Positions 16,628-25,817 of a stretch of 34,582 nucleotides of DNA are shown here, piece after piece. Below the pieces are notes generated by a model. It was not told the DNA's origin. It ran no database searches and saw only the letters and a list, made by a program, of their open reading frames with translations. The translations under genes and the position numbers were made by a program. This stretch comes from Caballeronia terrestris (GTDB taxonomy: Bacteria; Pseudomonadota; Gammaproteobacteria; Burkholderiales; Burkholderiaceae), in the NCBI RefSeq assembly GCF_001544515.1, contig NZ_FCOL02000053.1:1-34582 (forward strand), read 5' to 3'. Every line of letters starts with the position of its first letter. Position 1 is the first letter of the stretch.

Positions 16628-18109
16628 CTACCGCTGCACGAACGGATTCGCTGGCGCCCTCTCGGAGGTAGACAGAAAGACGCTCTTGGTCTCGAGGAAC
16701 TCATGAACCGCTTCGATTCCGTTCTCGCGACCGATGCCCGACATCTTCATGCCGCCAAACGGCATCATGAAACTGTAGGCCCGGTATGTATTGACCCAGA
16801 CGGTGCCGGCTTTCAGTGCCTTTGTCATGCGCATCGCTCGGCCGATGTTCGCGGTCCACACGCCCGCGACCAGACCGTAAATCACGCTGTTCGCCAACGC
16901 CACGGCATGTTGCTCGTCATCGAACCCGATGATGGACAGCACCGGACCGAAGACTTCCTCTTGCGCAATGCGCATGTCGTTAGTGACGTTCGTGAAGATG
17001 GTCGGCTCGACGAACTGGCCGCCCGTTACACCGGGACCGGCCGCGGGCTTGCCGCCGAGAATGCAACGGGCGCCCTCGCGTCTTGCGATCTCGATGTAGT
17101 CAAGCACCTTCGCATATTGAGGAGGCGTTGCGATGGGCCCGACGTTCGTCTCCGGCTGCATCGGGTCGCCGAGATTCACACCTCGCGCGAGAGCGAGCAG
17201 GCACTCAGTGAAACGCTCCTTGATCGAATTCTGCACGAGCAGCCGCGAACCGGCGATGCACATCTGGCCGGCCGCACCAAAGATGCCCGAGACGACGCCG
17301 ACTGCGGCAGCATCGAGGTCCGCATCCTCGAAAACGATATTCGGCGACTTCCCGCCCAGCTCCATCGCGACGCGCTTCATGCCTCGGGCCGCAGTCTCGT
17401 AGATCCGCTTGCCTGTGATGTTCGAGCCGGTGAAGCTGATCTTTGCAACATCCTCGTGCTCGACGAGCGCAGCGCCAGCTTCGTTGCCAAAGCCCGTTAC
17501 AACATTAAAGACGCCATCGGGGAGTCCGGCTTCTTTGGTGAGCGCAGCAAATTCCAGTGAACTCGCCGATGCAAATTCCGAAGGCTTGACGACGACCGTG
17601 CAGCCGGCGGCCAACGCGGGAGCGCACTTTAACGACAAAAATTGCAGCGGCGAATTCCATGCGGTCAGCGCCGCGACGACGCCCACTGGCTCATGCGTGG
17701 TAAAAGCGAAGACGTCGGCCTTCTCCACCGGCATGACCGCACCGTCGATCTTGTCAGCAAGCCCACCGTAGTAGTACCAGTATTCGGGAATGGTCTTCAA
17801 CTGACCCTGCATCTCCGTGAAGACTTTGCCGTTGTCCCGCGTCTCTGTTGCGGCGAGTGGCGTGGCATGCTGGACGATCAGATCGCCTATGCGCCGCATC
17901 ACCTTGCCGCGCTCGGTTGCTGTCATCCGGCTCCACGGGCTGTCGTCCAGCGCGCGCTTGGCGGCCTTTACGGCACGGGCCGAATCTTCAGCCGTCCCGC
18001 GAGGGATCCTTGCCCACGGCTCTCCGGTGTAAGGATTCACTGTGTCGATCCACTCGCCTTTCGCGGGATCCTCGTGCTTCCCATTGATCCACAGCTGATA
18101 TGTCTTCAC
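16628..18109 (-). CDS. Aldehyde dehydrogenase
   Basis: A 493-residue ALDH with Asn152 (AWNSP), Glu250 (MELGGK), Cys284 (AGQMCIAGSR), KPSE at 175-178 and EEVFGP in the coenzyme site. I placed the start at the GTG at 18109, which has GGAGA eight bases upstream and gives the normal N-terminus VKTYQLWINGK. An in-frame ATG ten codons earlier at 18139 is the alternative. The gene lies between the SDR and the 3-hydroxyacid dehydrogenase in operon B. It probably oxidises an aldehyde made by the SDR/GMC enzymes. The substrate is unknown. Confidence 0.92.
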   Translation of the reverse strand: MKTYQLWINGKHEDPAKGEWIDTVNPYTGEPWARIPRGTAEDSARAVKAAKRALDDSPWSRMTATERGKVMRRIGDLIVQHATPLAATETRDNGKVFTEMQGQLKTIPEYWYYYGGLADKIDGAVMPVEKADVFAFTTHEPVGVVAALTAWNSPLQFLSLKCAPALAAGCTVVVKPSEFASASSLEFAALTKEAGLPDGVFNVVTGFGNEAGAALVEHEDVAKISFTGSNITGKRIYETAARGMKRVAMELGGKSPNIVFEDADLDAAAVGVVSGIFGAAGQMCIAGSRLLVQNSIKERFTECLLALARGVNLGDPMQPETNVGPIATPPQYAKVLDYIEIARREGARCILGGKPAAGPGVTGGQFVEPTIFTNVTNDMRIAQEEVFGPVLSIIGFDDEQHAVALANSVIYGLVAGVWTANIGRAMRMTKALKAGTVWVNTYRAYSFMMPFGGMKMSGIGRENGIEAVHEFLETKSVFLSTSERAPANPFVQR

Positions 18110-18163
18110 GCACCTGTCTCCATGATCCCGCGAACGCATCGAACCTAGGCGTCGACTTGTCGG

Positions 18164-18940
18164 TCAGAGGCCTGCTGTCTGCCCGCCGTCGACCACGACT
18201 GCATGACCGATCGCGAAACCCGCTACATCAGAACACAGCCAGAGGACCGTATTGGCGATCTCCTCCGGGCGGCCAAGGCGGCCAATGGGCTCTTGCGCGA
18301 TCATCCGCTTGCGGTTCTCTTCGGTGCCTTGCGTGAAGCGGCCGATCATCGGCGTATCGATGATGCCCGGACACACAGCGTTGATGCGCACGCCATCTTT
18401 GCCGTACTCGAGCGCTGCCGACTTTGTGAGACCAATGACGCCGTGCTTAGACGCACAATAAGCGCCTTGACCACGGATGCCAACCACGCCCGCGCCAGAC
18501 GATGTATTGACAATCGAACCGCCGCCGTTTTTGAGCATGATCGGGATCTGGTACTTCATGCAGTAAAAGACGCCGCCGAGATTCACGCGCAGGATGCGTT
18601 CGAACGCTTCGTCGGGAATCTCGGCCGTGTAGGCGAGCGCCTGCTCGATGCCTGCGTTATTGAACGCGAAGTCGAGCCGGCCGAATTTATCGATCGTTGC
18701 GGCGAGCGCCGCTTGCACGTCGTCGGGCTTCGAGACATCGCATTTCACCGCGAGCGCGCGAACCCCCTCCGCTTCGACCATCCGCACAGTCGCCTGTGCG
18801 CCTTCTTCCGAGAGATCGACCACGACGACATCCGCGCCTTCCTGCGCGAAAGCCAGGGCAGTTGCCTGCCCGATGCCGTTTGCCGCGCCGGTCACGAAAG
18901 CCACTTTCCCTTCATAGTTCCACTTGCGATGAGTCGTCAT
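18164..18940 (-). CDS. Short-chain dehydrogenase/reductase
   Basis: A 258-residue classical SDR. TGAANGIG at 17-24 binds NAD(P). NNAG is at 94-97, and the catalytic Ser147/148, Tyr161 and Lys165 (YCASK) are in order. DGGQ near the C-terminus is typical. An acidic residue after beta-2 (VVVVDLS) suggests NAD preference. I start it at the ATG at 18940, four bases after the stop of the lactonase gene. Its GGAG site lies inside the end of that gene, so the two are translationally coupled. Together with the SMP-30 protein it suggests sugar to lactone to acid chemistry. Confidence 0.92.
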   Translation of the reverse strand: MTTHRKWNYEGKVAFVTGAANGIGQATALAFAQEGADVVVVDLSEEGAQATVRMVEAEGVRALAVKCDVSKPDDVQAALAATIDKFGRLDFAFNNAGIEQALAYTAEIPDEAFERILRVNLGGVFYCMKYQIPIMLKNGGGSIVNTSSGAGVVGIRGQGAYCASKHGVIGLTKSAALEYGKDGVRINAVCPGIIDTPMIGRFTQGTEENRKRMIAQEPIGRLGRPEEIANTVLWLCSDVAGFAIGHAVVVDGGQTAGL

Positions 18941-18944
18941 TGCT

Positions 18945-19769
18945 TCATATCTCCGTTTTGAATATGGCGCTGCGCGGCTGTCGCGCTTGCAGTTGTTCAT
19001 CCGATCCGAGGTACACGCAACAATAGAGTGTATTTCCCTCTCTGCCGCCTAGCGTGCATGACACGGCGTTACCCTCGAACCGTATGCGGTCCGTGATCTC
19101 GCCACCTTCCACTACACGAACGAACTCGCCGGTGTTATAGCAACCCGCCCAGATGGCGCCGTGCTTGTCTGCACAGATCCCATCGGGCTGTCTGCCCTTG
19201 AGGTTCGCGAAGAGACGCCTGTTGGATAGCCTGCCGTCATTCGCTCTGTCGTACGCAGTCAGCCTGCAGCACCAGGTCTCGGCTACCACGAGCGTGCGGC
19301 CGTCGTCCTTGATCACGGCTCCATTGGGGAATTCCAGTCCCTCGGCTGCGACGCGAATGGAACCGTCAGGCTCGACCGCGTGCATATCCGTCGGTCGTAT
19401 CGGCGCTCCGCCGAACAGGTCGTAGCCGAAATTCCCGACATAAACGCGGCCGGCATCATCGACGACGAGATCGTTGAGGTCACCACTCGCTATATCGCTC
19501 AGGTCCGCATAAACCGAAAGGGCGCCGTTCGACACCATCATTAGTTTCCTTTGCGCGCATGACACGACAATGGGCGTCTTGTCCGGCAGAAAGCCGATTC
19601 CCGCCGGGCGTCCCGGTACCTCACAAACGACGCTGCGCGTACCGTCTTCAGCGACGACATAAAGCTTGGAATCGAAAACGTCTGAGACCCAAAGGCGATT
19701 GTCAAACCAGCGTGGCGCCTCCAGGAAGATGAAGCCGTCGGCCACAAGCGTCGCCTGATGCTCTTTCAT
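18945..19769 (-). CDS. SMP-30/gluconolactonase-family lactonase
   Basis: A 274-residue six-bladed beta-propeller of the SMP-30/gluconolaconase/LRE family, which hydrolyses sugar lactones with a divalent metal. Metal-site residues are recognisable: Glu17 (EAPRW), Asn99 (DLNDLVVD), Asn149 (FPNGA) and Asp196 (QPDGICAD). No signal peptide is seen, so it is cytoplasmic. It is four bases ahead of the SDR gene, which would supply the lactone. The local ribosome site is weak (AAGAG about seven bases off); an AAGGAGA about 35 bases upstream is too far to serve. Confidence 0.92.
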   Translation of the reverse strand: MKEHQATLVADGFIFLEAPRWFDNRLWVSDVFDSKLYVVAEDGTRSVVCEVPGRPAGIGFLPDKTPIVVSCAQRKLMMVSNGALSVYADLSDIASGDLNDLVVDDAGRVYVGNFGYDLFGGAPIRPTDMHAVEPDGSIRVAAEGLEFPNGAVIKDDGRTLVVAETWCCRLTAYDRANDGRLSNRRLFANLKGRQPDGICADKHGAIWAGCYNTGEFVRVVEGGEITDRIRFEGNAVSCTLGGREGNTLYCCVYLGSDEQLQARQPRSAIFKTEI

Positions 19770-19904
19770 GGATATGCTCTTGTAATGGAAATGACGCGGT
19801 GAGGTGTCTCCTTTCGAATCAGGTTATTGCCTCGTTGCCTCTCAGGTCCAGTTCGTTTTTGTTCGCTCGACGGTAAGCAAGGCTGAAGGCCCATCTTGAA
19901 CCGG

Positions 19905-20195
19905 TTATTTCCCTTTCTTCAGCACATGAATCTTGTTGCTCTCGACCCAGCCTTCGGTTTTCGTCAGGTAAGCCTTGACATGCGGCGATATGCAATGCGC
20001 GTTGAAAGTTTCCAGGCTTTCCCATCGTTCGATAAAGACGAAGCAGCGCGGCTCTTGCATATCGCGGTACATCTCGTACTGAAGCACGCCGTCTTCTTCG
20101 TGAACGGGCGCGAGCAAGCCTTCGAGCGCGTCGGCCAACTTCTCCTCGTAGCCCGGCTTTGCAAAAGAGATGGCAATCGCGGATACCTCGGACAT
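19905..20195 (-). CDS. Antibiotic-biosynthesis-monooxygenase (ABM/YgiN-like) domain protein
   Basis: A 96-residue single-domain ABM protein. The dimeric alpha+beta barrel family includes the quinol monooxygenase YgiN and many proteins of unknown role. Family features are the SAIAISFAKPGYEEKL start, then EDGVLQYEMYRD and FVFIERWESLETFNAH at about 55-68. GGAGA is six bases before the ATG. It is the first gene of operon B, 135 bases before the lactonase and facing the GMC gene across a 332-base region. The role could be oxidation of a quinone-like intermediate or a non-catalytic one. Confidence 0.9.
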   Translation of the reverse strand: MSEVSAIAISFAKPGYEEKLADALEGLLAPVHEEDGVLQYEMYRDMQEPRCFVFIERWESLETFNAHCISPHVKAYLTKTEGWVESNKIHVLKKGK

Positions 20196-20527
20196 GGTGT
20201 TCTCCGGTCGACATGGAAAAAGGAAAGGCGAGGATATACGCGAGCTTCGGAGAACAAAAGCGCGCTCTTGCGATAGGTCAGTGCAAATCGCAACGTCGCA
20301 GGCAATCAGACGAGGCCGCGGACTAGGTGTTTCCCTTAGGAAGCGCGGGCTTTGAATGATCGGCCACCCTAATGCCGACAGGCGAAAGACGCTGTGACGG
20401 GCGTCTGCGGACGGTCTGCATGCCGACCGAAGATCAGTTCAGCAATGCTTACCCTCAACGCCAGAAAAACCAACTAGACCTAACCGTCGAGTGAGAAATA
20501 ACCTTCATCAAACAGCAACGCCCACTT
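20196..20527. other. Divergent promoter region between operon B and operon C
   Basis: These 332 bases separate the ABM gene (minus) and the GMC gene (plus), so both operons must be driven from here. There is no ORF of note. A 6-8-6 inverted repeat at 20387-20406 is the best candidate operator. No -35/-10 pair is certain. The nearest bases upstream of the GMC start have no Shine-Dalgarno sequence. Confidence 0.55.
20387..20406. promoter_or_regulatory. Inverted repeat, possible operator
   Basis: AGACGC at 20387-20392 and GCGTCT at 20401-20406, separated by eight bases, lie in the divergent control region of operons B and C. Its position fits a regulator site, but no regulator gene is next to it, and a 6-bp arm can occur by chance. 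Confidence 0.35.
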
Positions 20528-22192
20528 ATGAACCAGCAGTTGGACGGCATGGAAATCTACGACTACATCATCATCGGAGCGGGATCGGCGGGCTGCGCGC
20601 TTGCACGTGGCCTGAGCGATAACCCAGAGAACAAGGTCTTGCTTCTGGAAGCCGGGCCTCCCGCCGACAGGTTCTGGGTGAACACACCGGCCGGCATGGC
20701 GAAGCTGTACTTTCATAAAGAGCTCAACTGGAATTACCACACCGATTCGATGCCGGCGCTTTACAACCGAAAGATGTATTGGCCGCGCGGTAAGACACTG
20801 GGGGGCTCGAGTTCCATCAACGGAATGATCTTTATTCGTGGACATCGTAACGACTTCGACAGTTGGCGCGACCTGGGAAATCCGGGGTGGGGCTACGACG
20901 ATCTCCTGACGTACTTCAAACAGATGGAGCACAACGAGCGCGGCGCGAACGACTATCGCGGCGCAGGCGGACCGCTGTGGGTCAGCGATCCCGTATTGAA
21001 GGTCCGTAGCTCACGTGATTTTATCGAGGCCGCGGCGCGTTTGGGCGTTCCTCCCACGGAGGACTTCAACGGTGCAGTGCACGACGGCGTCGGCTTCATG
21101 CAGCACACCATTCGCGGAGGACGACGCTACTCCGCCTACACGGCCTTCGTGGAACCCGTGCGTCACCGGCGCAACCTGACGGTGCTGACCGAGGCCGCTG
21201 TGCAACGCATCGTGCTGAAGGGCAATGTGGCGACAGGTGTCGAAGTCGTTGTTAAGGGAGAGCGTAGGACGTTCGATGCAGCGAAGGAAGTGATTCTGTC
21301 GGCCGGATCGCTCAACTCGCCGCAGATACTCATGCTATCCGGCATCGGGCCGGACGAAGAGTTGCAAAGACACGGCATTAAAACGCTCGTTGACATACCG
21401 GGCGTGGGGCTCAATCTCCAAGACCACTTTTATGTGCATGGAAGCTATCACTCGACGCCGGATAGTTCCTACAACCTCGAATTGGGCGGCTTCCGGCAGT
21501 ATCTCGAAGGCGCACGCTATCTGCTGACGCGCAAAGGCTATCTGGCGCTCGGCTCCTCGCAAGTCGGCGCCTTCGTGAAGAGCCGTCCCGAAGAAGCGTA
21601 TGCGGACTTGCAGATCAGCTTCCGGCCGATGACCTTTACCTACCATCCTGGCGGCCAGTGCGAAGTGGATCGTCAGCCAGGCATGGGCGTATCGGTGTAC
21701 CTGCTGCGTCCGCGCGCCACTGGGACCGTGACCTTGCGCTCTTCGAAGCCTGACGATCCCGCCGTGTTCAAGCCCAACTTCCTGAGCAACGACGACGACA
21801 ACAGGGCGATGATCGCGGGCGTGAAGATGATTCGTCGAATCATGTCGACGGCGCCGATCGCATCGCGCGTCATCGAAGAAGAGATTCCCGGTCCGATGGT
21901 CGAGACGGACGAGCAGATTCTTCAATGGATGGCGATGACCGGCAACTCCGCACACCATCAGGCGGGCACCTGCAAGATGGGCCGCGACCGCCTCGCTGTC
22001 GTGGATGAGCGCCTGCGCGTGAGAGGGGTCGAGCGCTTGCGGGTGGCGGATGCATCGATCATGCCGCATCTCACGTCGGGTAACACCAACGCGCCGTCCA
22101 TCATGATCGGCGTGAAGGCGGCCGACATGATTGCGAAGGACGCTTCGTCTCGTCGAGACATTCGCGAGATCGAGAGAGTGTCCGCGGTCTGA
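20528..22192 (+). CDS. GMC-family FAD-dependent oxidoreductase
   Basis: A 554-residue glucose-methanol-choline oxidoreductase that oxidises an alcohol or sugar to an aldehyde or lactone using FAD. The dinucleotide motif GAGSAG is at 17-22. GMC signature 1 is around KTLGGSSSINGMIFIRG (about 89-105), and signature 2 is around AGSLNSPQILMLSGIG (about 259-274). The catalytic pair is His477 (HHQAGTC) and Asn at about 519-521 (GNTNAPS), the choline-dehydrogenase-like version. No N-terminal signal. The start has no clear ribosome site; an ATG seven codons downstream is an alternative. The aldehyde dehydrogenase 27 bases later would oxidise its product. Confidence 0.93.
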   Translation: MNQQLDGMEIYDYIIIGAGSAGCALARGLSDNPENKVLLLEAGPPADRFWVNTPAGMAKLYFHKELNWNYHTDSMPALYNRKMYWPRGKTLGGSSSINGMIFIRGHRNDFDSWRDLGNPGWGYDDLLTYFKQMEHNERGANDYRGAGGPLWVSDPVLKVRSSRDFIEAAARLGVPPTEDFNGAVHDGVGFMQHTIRGGRRYSAYTAFVEPVRHRRNLTVLTEAAVQRIVLKGNVATGVEVVVKGERRTFDAAKEVILSAGSLNSPQILMLSGIGPDEELQRHGIKTLVDIPGVGLNLQDHFYVHGSYHSTPDSSYNLELGGFRQYLEGARYLLTRKGYLALGSSQVGAFVKSRPEEAYADLQISFRPMTFTYHPGGQCEVDRQPGMGVSVYLLRPRATGTVTLRSSKPDDPAVFKPNFLSNDDDNRAMIAGVKMIRRIMSTAPIASRVIEEEIPGPMVETDEQILQWMAMTGNSAHHQAGTCKMGRDRLAVVDERLRVRGVERLRVADASIMPHLTSGNTNAPSIMIGVKAADMIAKDASSRRDIREIERVSAV

Positions 22193-22219
22193 ACCAGCTA
22201 AGCAAAAGGAATTTCTTCA

Positions 22220-23698
22220 ATGTCAACCGCAAGTCTTCAAAGCGATCAAAGCAAGGTGCAAACTCATTATCCGCGCGTCGGTCTGTTCATCGATGGCGAG
22301 TGGATCTACGACCGCGAAACAGCGGTCGAAGTAAGAAACCCGGCTACGGAAGAAGTACTGGGACAGGTGCCGAAGGCGACAGGCGACGATCTCTCGCGTG
22401 CCCTGGACGCAGCCGCACGCGGATTCTCAATCTGGCGCGACACACCGCCCCAGCAGCGCGTCAAGATCATCCAGAAAGCAGCGGCTTTGATGCGCGAGCG
22501 GCTCGAGCTCATCGCCACAACGATCACGCTGGAAAACGGCAAGCTCTACTCCGATGCCTACGCGGAAGCCGACCGTTCGATGAACTTCTTCGAATGGAAT
22601 GCGGCGCAGTCACTACGCGACTACGGGTTGATCGTGCCCGGCGAACCGCAGATGCAGAAGTTCATCTTGCGGCAGCCGATCGGACCGGTGGCCGCATTCA
22701 CGCCGTGGAACGTACCGATCAGTTCGGCCGCCCGCAAAGTCAGTGCCGCTTTGTCGGCGGGGTGCTCAGTCATTCTGAAGGCGGCCGAAGAAACGCCCGC
22801 TACCGCATGTCTCGTGGTGAAGGCCTTCGAAGAGGCGGGGTTGCCGCCTGGCGTGCTGAATCTCGTGTTCGGCAATCCGGCGGAAATATCGTCGGCCCTC
22901 ATTGCTTCGCCTGTCATTCGGCTCGTCACGTTTACGGGGTCGGTGCAGGTCGGCAAGCACCTCACGCAACTCGCCGCGGCGGCTATGAAGCCCGTCTTGA
23001 TGGAACTCGGCGGTCACGCTCCGGTACTGGTCTGCGAGGGTGTGAATGGCGCGGCAGTCGGACGGCTCGCGGCGCGCGGCAAGACGAACGCGAGCGGACA
23101 GATCTGCGCGTCGCCATCACGGTTCATCGTTCACAGCAGCGTGTATGACGACTTCGTCGCCGCTTTCGCCGATGCGGTGAAGGATGTCCGCGTCGGCGAC
23201 GGCTTCAGCAAGACCGCGCAGATGGGGCCGGTGGCAAGCGCACGGCGGCTGGCGGCCATGCAATCTCTCGTGGCGGACGCCCGGCAACGCGGAGCGCGCG
23301 TGGCTGCCGGAGGCGAGCGCATTGGCGAACGAGGTTACTTCTTCGCGCCGACCGTTCTCGCCGACGTCCCGAACGACGCCGACGCAATGACGATAGAGCC
23401 GTTCGGCCCGCTCGCCGCATGCGTGCGCGTGGACGATCTGGGCGAGGCCATCGCGCTCGCCAACAGCCTATCGGTCGGGCTGGCCGCGTATGCCTTTACC
23501 AACTCATTGGAGGACGCCGAGCGTATCGGCCGCGAGCTGGAGTGTGGCGTCCTCTCCATCAACCATTTCGGCACGCCGGACGCCGACACGCCTTTTGGGG
23601 GTGTCAAAGACAGCGGTATCGGACGTGAAGGCGGCCCATCAACGCTCGACGCCTATATGGTCACGAAGACAGTGCTGCAAAAGACAGTGCGCATGTAA
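22220..23698 (+). CDS. Aldehyde dehydrogenase
   Basis: A 492-residue ALDH with Asn164 (PWNVP), Glu262 (MELGGH) and Cys296 (ASGQICASP), plus EPFGP. The GGH/EPFGP signatures make it a relative of the enzyme at 3692, not of the two GGK enzymes in this window. AAGGAA precedes the ATG by seven bases. It lies directly after the GMC gene and before the sugar-binding-protein genes, so an imported polyol or sugar alcohol would be oxidised by GMC and then here. Confidence 0.93.
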   Translation: MSTASLQSDQSKVQTHYPRVGLFIDGEWIYDRETAVEVRNPATEEVLGQVPKATGDDLSRALDAAARGFSIWRDTPPQQRVKIIQKAAALMRERLELIATTITLENGKLYSDAYAEADRSMNFFEWNAAQSLRDYGLIVPGEPQMQKFILRQPIGPVAAFTPWNVPISSAARKVSAALSAGCSVILKAAEETPATACLVVKAFEEAGLPPGVLNLVFGNPAEISSALIASPVIRLVTFTGSVQVGKHLTQLAAAAMKPVLMELGGHAPVLVCEGVNGAAVGRLAARGKTNASGQICASPSRFIVHSSVYDDFVAAFADAVKDVRVGDGFSKTAQMGPVASARRLAAMQSLVADARQRGARVAAGGERIGERGYFFAPTVLADVPNDADAMTIEPFGPLAACVRVDDLGEAIALANSLSVGLAAYAFTNSLEDAERIGRELECGVLSINHFGTPDADTPFGGVKDSGIGREGGPSTLDAYMVTKTVLQKTVRM

Positions 23699-23775
23699 GA
23701 AAAGCTCAATACAAGAAGACCCGTTCAGAAACGAGCGCAAACGTTGGACCAAATAAAACATATTGGAGACAAACG

Positions 23776-24741
23776 ATGGGCACGTTTCAGAGGCGTCTTT
23801 TGAGCGCAGGCGCGGCGAGCCTGTTGCTAGCCGCTGGTGTTGCAGGCGCGAAGCAAATCACGGTTGGGTATGTCGCTGCGGGATTGCAGTATCCGTTCAA
23901 CGTGGCTGTCGCGAAGGGATTCGAAGAAGCGGCCAAGGCAGCGGGTGCCAAGGCTATCATCCTCGACCCGAAGACGAGCGTCGAGAAGCAAGGCAACGCG
24001 ATCGACGACCTGATCTCGCAGAAGGTCGACGGCATCGCTTTTCTGCCGCTGGATGGCGTCGTCGCGCAAAGCTGGGCGGACCGCGTAGCGGCGCACGACA
24101 TTCCGCTCGTCTCGGTGGCGACCGAACTGGGCGATCCGCAGAAGCGCTCCATCCACGACGTCTATCCGAAGCTCGCCGCGCTGGTGCCGAGCGACGAGGT
24201 GCATACGGGCTATAACGCGGGGGAGATTGCGGCAAAGCTGCTGCCGAAGGGACGCGTCGCGAACATCGCGATCGTGGAAGGCGCGCCGGGTTATCCGCAG
24301 GTTTGGCAGCGCACGAAAGGCTTCAAGGATGCGTTGGACAAGGCCGGAGCCAAGTACCGCATTGTCGCGTCCCAGCCGACCGACTGGACCGCCGAAAAGG
24401 GCGAAGCCGTCTGTCAGAACATCCTGACCGCTCACCCCGATGCCGATCTCTTTTACAACCAGGCCGATGACATGGTCGTTGGCTGTGCACGCGCTGTACA
24501 CGCGGCCGGTTCCAATGCAAAGCTCGTCGGCTGGGGCGGCTCTCGCCTGGGCATTGCGGCGATCAAGGCGGGTGCGGTGGATGGCACCGTCTGCGTCCAG
24601 CCGGAGCAGATGGGCCAGCAGGCGTTCAAGGCGCTTTACGCCGCCGTGACGAATCCCGGCGCACCGAAAGGCAAGTTCATCGAAATCCCTACGCCCGGCG
24701 TCACTAAAGAGAACGTGTCCAGTTGCGTGCCTCAATGGTAA
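23776..24741 (+). CDS. Periplasmic sugar-binding protein of a CUT2-type ABC transporter (copy 1)
   Basis: A 321-residue periplasmic binding protein of the ribose/xylose type. A signal peptide covers about residues 1-25 (RR, hydrophobic core, GVAGA then KQITVG). The mature part has the two-lobed peripla-BP pattern, with LPLDGVVA, IVEGAPGYPQVWQRTKGF and QADDMVVGCARA. Four cysteines in the mature part are shared with copy 2, suggesting disulfides. It is about three quarters identical to the next gene. GGAGA precedes the ATG. The ligand is unknown. Confidence 0.93.
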   Translation: MGTFQRRLLSAGAASLLLAAGVAGAKQITVGYVAAGLQYPFNVAVAKGFEEAAKAAGAKAIILDPKTSVEKQGNAIDDLISQKVDGIAFLPLDGVVAQSWADRVAAHDIPLVSVATELGDPQKRSIHDVYPKLAALVPSDEVHTGYNAGEIAAKLLPKGRVANIAIVEGAPGYPQVWQRTKGFKDALDKAGAKYRIVASQPTDWTAEKGEAVCQNILTAHPDADLFYNQADDMVVGCARAVHAAGSNAKLVGWGGSRLGIAAIKAGAVDGTVCVQPEQMGQQAFKALYAAVTNPGAPKGKFIEIPTPGVTKENVSSCVPQW

Positions 24742-24809
24742 ACGCCGCCCACAACACGATCCAAGTAACGAAAACAGCAAGACAACATAACAAACCGACG
24801 GAGACACAC

Positions 24810-25778
24810 ATGAAGAATCAATTCAGGAAAGTGGGCGTGATTTGCCTGGCGAGCGCGTTTGCGTTCATGGCGGACGTCGCTCTGGCGAAGGACATCACGC
24901 TCGGCTACGTTGCCGCGGGCATGCAGTATCCGTTCAACGTTGCGGCCGCCAAAGGCTTCGAAGCAGCGGCGAAGGCGGCCGGCGTCAAGACGATCGTCCT
25001 CGATGCGAAGACGAGTGTCGAGCGCCAGGGGAATGCGGTCGATGACCTCATCGCGCAAAAAGTCGATGGCATCGCCGTCCTGCCGATCGACGCCGTGGTC
25101 GCGCAAGCCTGGGTCGATCGAGCCGCGTCCCACAACATACCGATCGTGGCCGTGGCGACGCAGGTCGGTGATCCGCAGAAGCATCCTGTGAAGGATGTTT
25201 ATCCGAAGCTGACCGCGCTGGTCGCGAGCGACGAAGTGCATGCCGGATACAACGCCGGGCAAATCGCGGCGACGCTGCTGCCCAAGGGGCGCACGGCGAA
25301 TATCGCGATCGTCGAGGGTGCGCCCGGTTATCCGACCGTATGGCAGACCACTCAGGGTTTCAAGGATGCGCTCGACAAGGCGGGGATCAAGTATCGCATC
25401 GTCGCCTCGCAGCCTACCGACTGGACGCCCGAGAAAGGCGAATCGGTCTGCCAGAACATGCTGACGGCGCACCCGGACATCGATTTGTTCTTCAATCAGG
25501 CCGATGACATGGTGATCGGCTGCGCTCGCGCGGTCCATTCCGCAGGCTCGCACGCAAAGCTGATCGGGCGCGGTGGATCGCGTCTTGGCATCAACGCGAT
25601 CAAGGTCGGCGACGTCGATGGAACCGTCTGCATCCAGCCCGGAAAAATGGGGCAACTCGCGTTCAAAGCGCTGTACGCAGCGGTGACGAACCCCGGCGCG
25701 CCGAAGGCACAGTTCGTCGATGTCGACACGCCTCAGGTCACCAAGGCGAGCCTCGCGCAATGCGTGCCCGAGTGGTAA
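24810..25778 (+). CDS. Periplasmic sugar-binding protein of a CUT2-type ABC transporter (copy 2)
   Basis: A 322-residue binding protein that begins at the ATG at 24810, preceded by GGAGA. It is a tandem copy of the previous gene, 68 bases away. The signal peptide ends near residue 26 (DVALA then KDITLG). Almost the whole chain aligns without gaps, including GYVAAG-QYPFN, DLI-QKVDGIA, EGAPGYP and CVPEW. Differences such as LIGRGGSRLG versus LVGWGGSRLG are near the ligand cleft and could change specificity. It lies just before the ATPase gene. Confidence 0.93.
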   Translation: MKNQFRKVGVICLASAFAFMADVALAKDITLGYVAAGMQYPFNVAAAKGFEAAAKAAGVKTIVLDAKTSVERQGNAVDDLIAQKVDGIAVLPIDAVVAQAWVDRAASHNIPIVAVATQVGDPQKHPVKDVYPKLTALVASDEVHAGYNAGQIAATLLPKGRTANIAIVEGAPGYPTVWQTTQGFKDALDKAGIKYRIVASQPTDWTPEKGESVCQNMLTAHPDIDLFFNQADDMVIGCARAVHSAGSHAKLIGRGGSRLGINAIKVGDVDGTVCIQPGKMGQLAFKALYAAVTNPGAPKAQFVDVDTPQVTKASLAQCVPEW

Positions 25779-25817
25779 GCACGAGCGACGACAACCGATG
25801 TGGCAGGAGAGAGACAA

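Noticed and set aside
21335..22069. A 244-codon minus-strand frame
   Set aside because: It lies entirely within the GMC gene, which has all expected motifs.
23827..24807. A 326-codon minus-strand frame
   Set aside because: It is antisense to the first binding protein, whose signal peptide and domains are clear.
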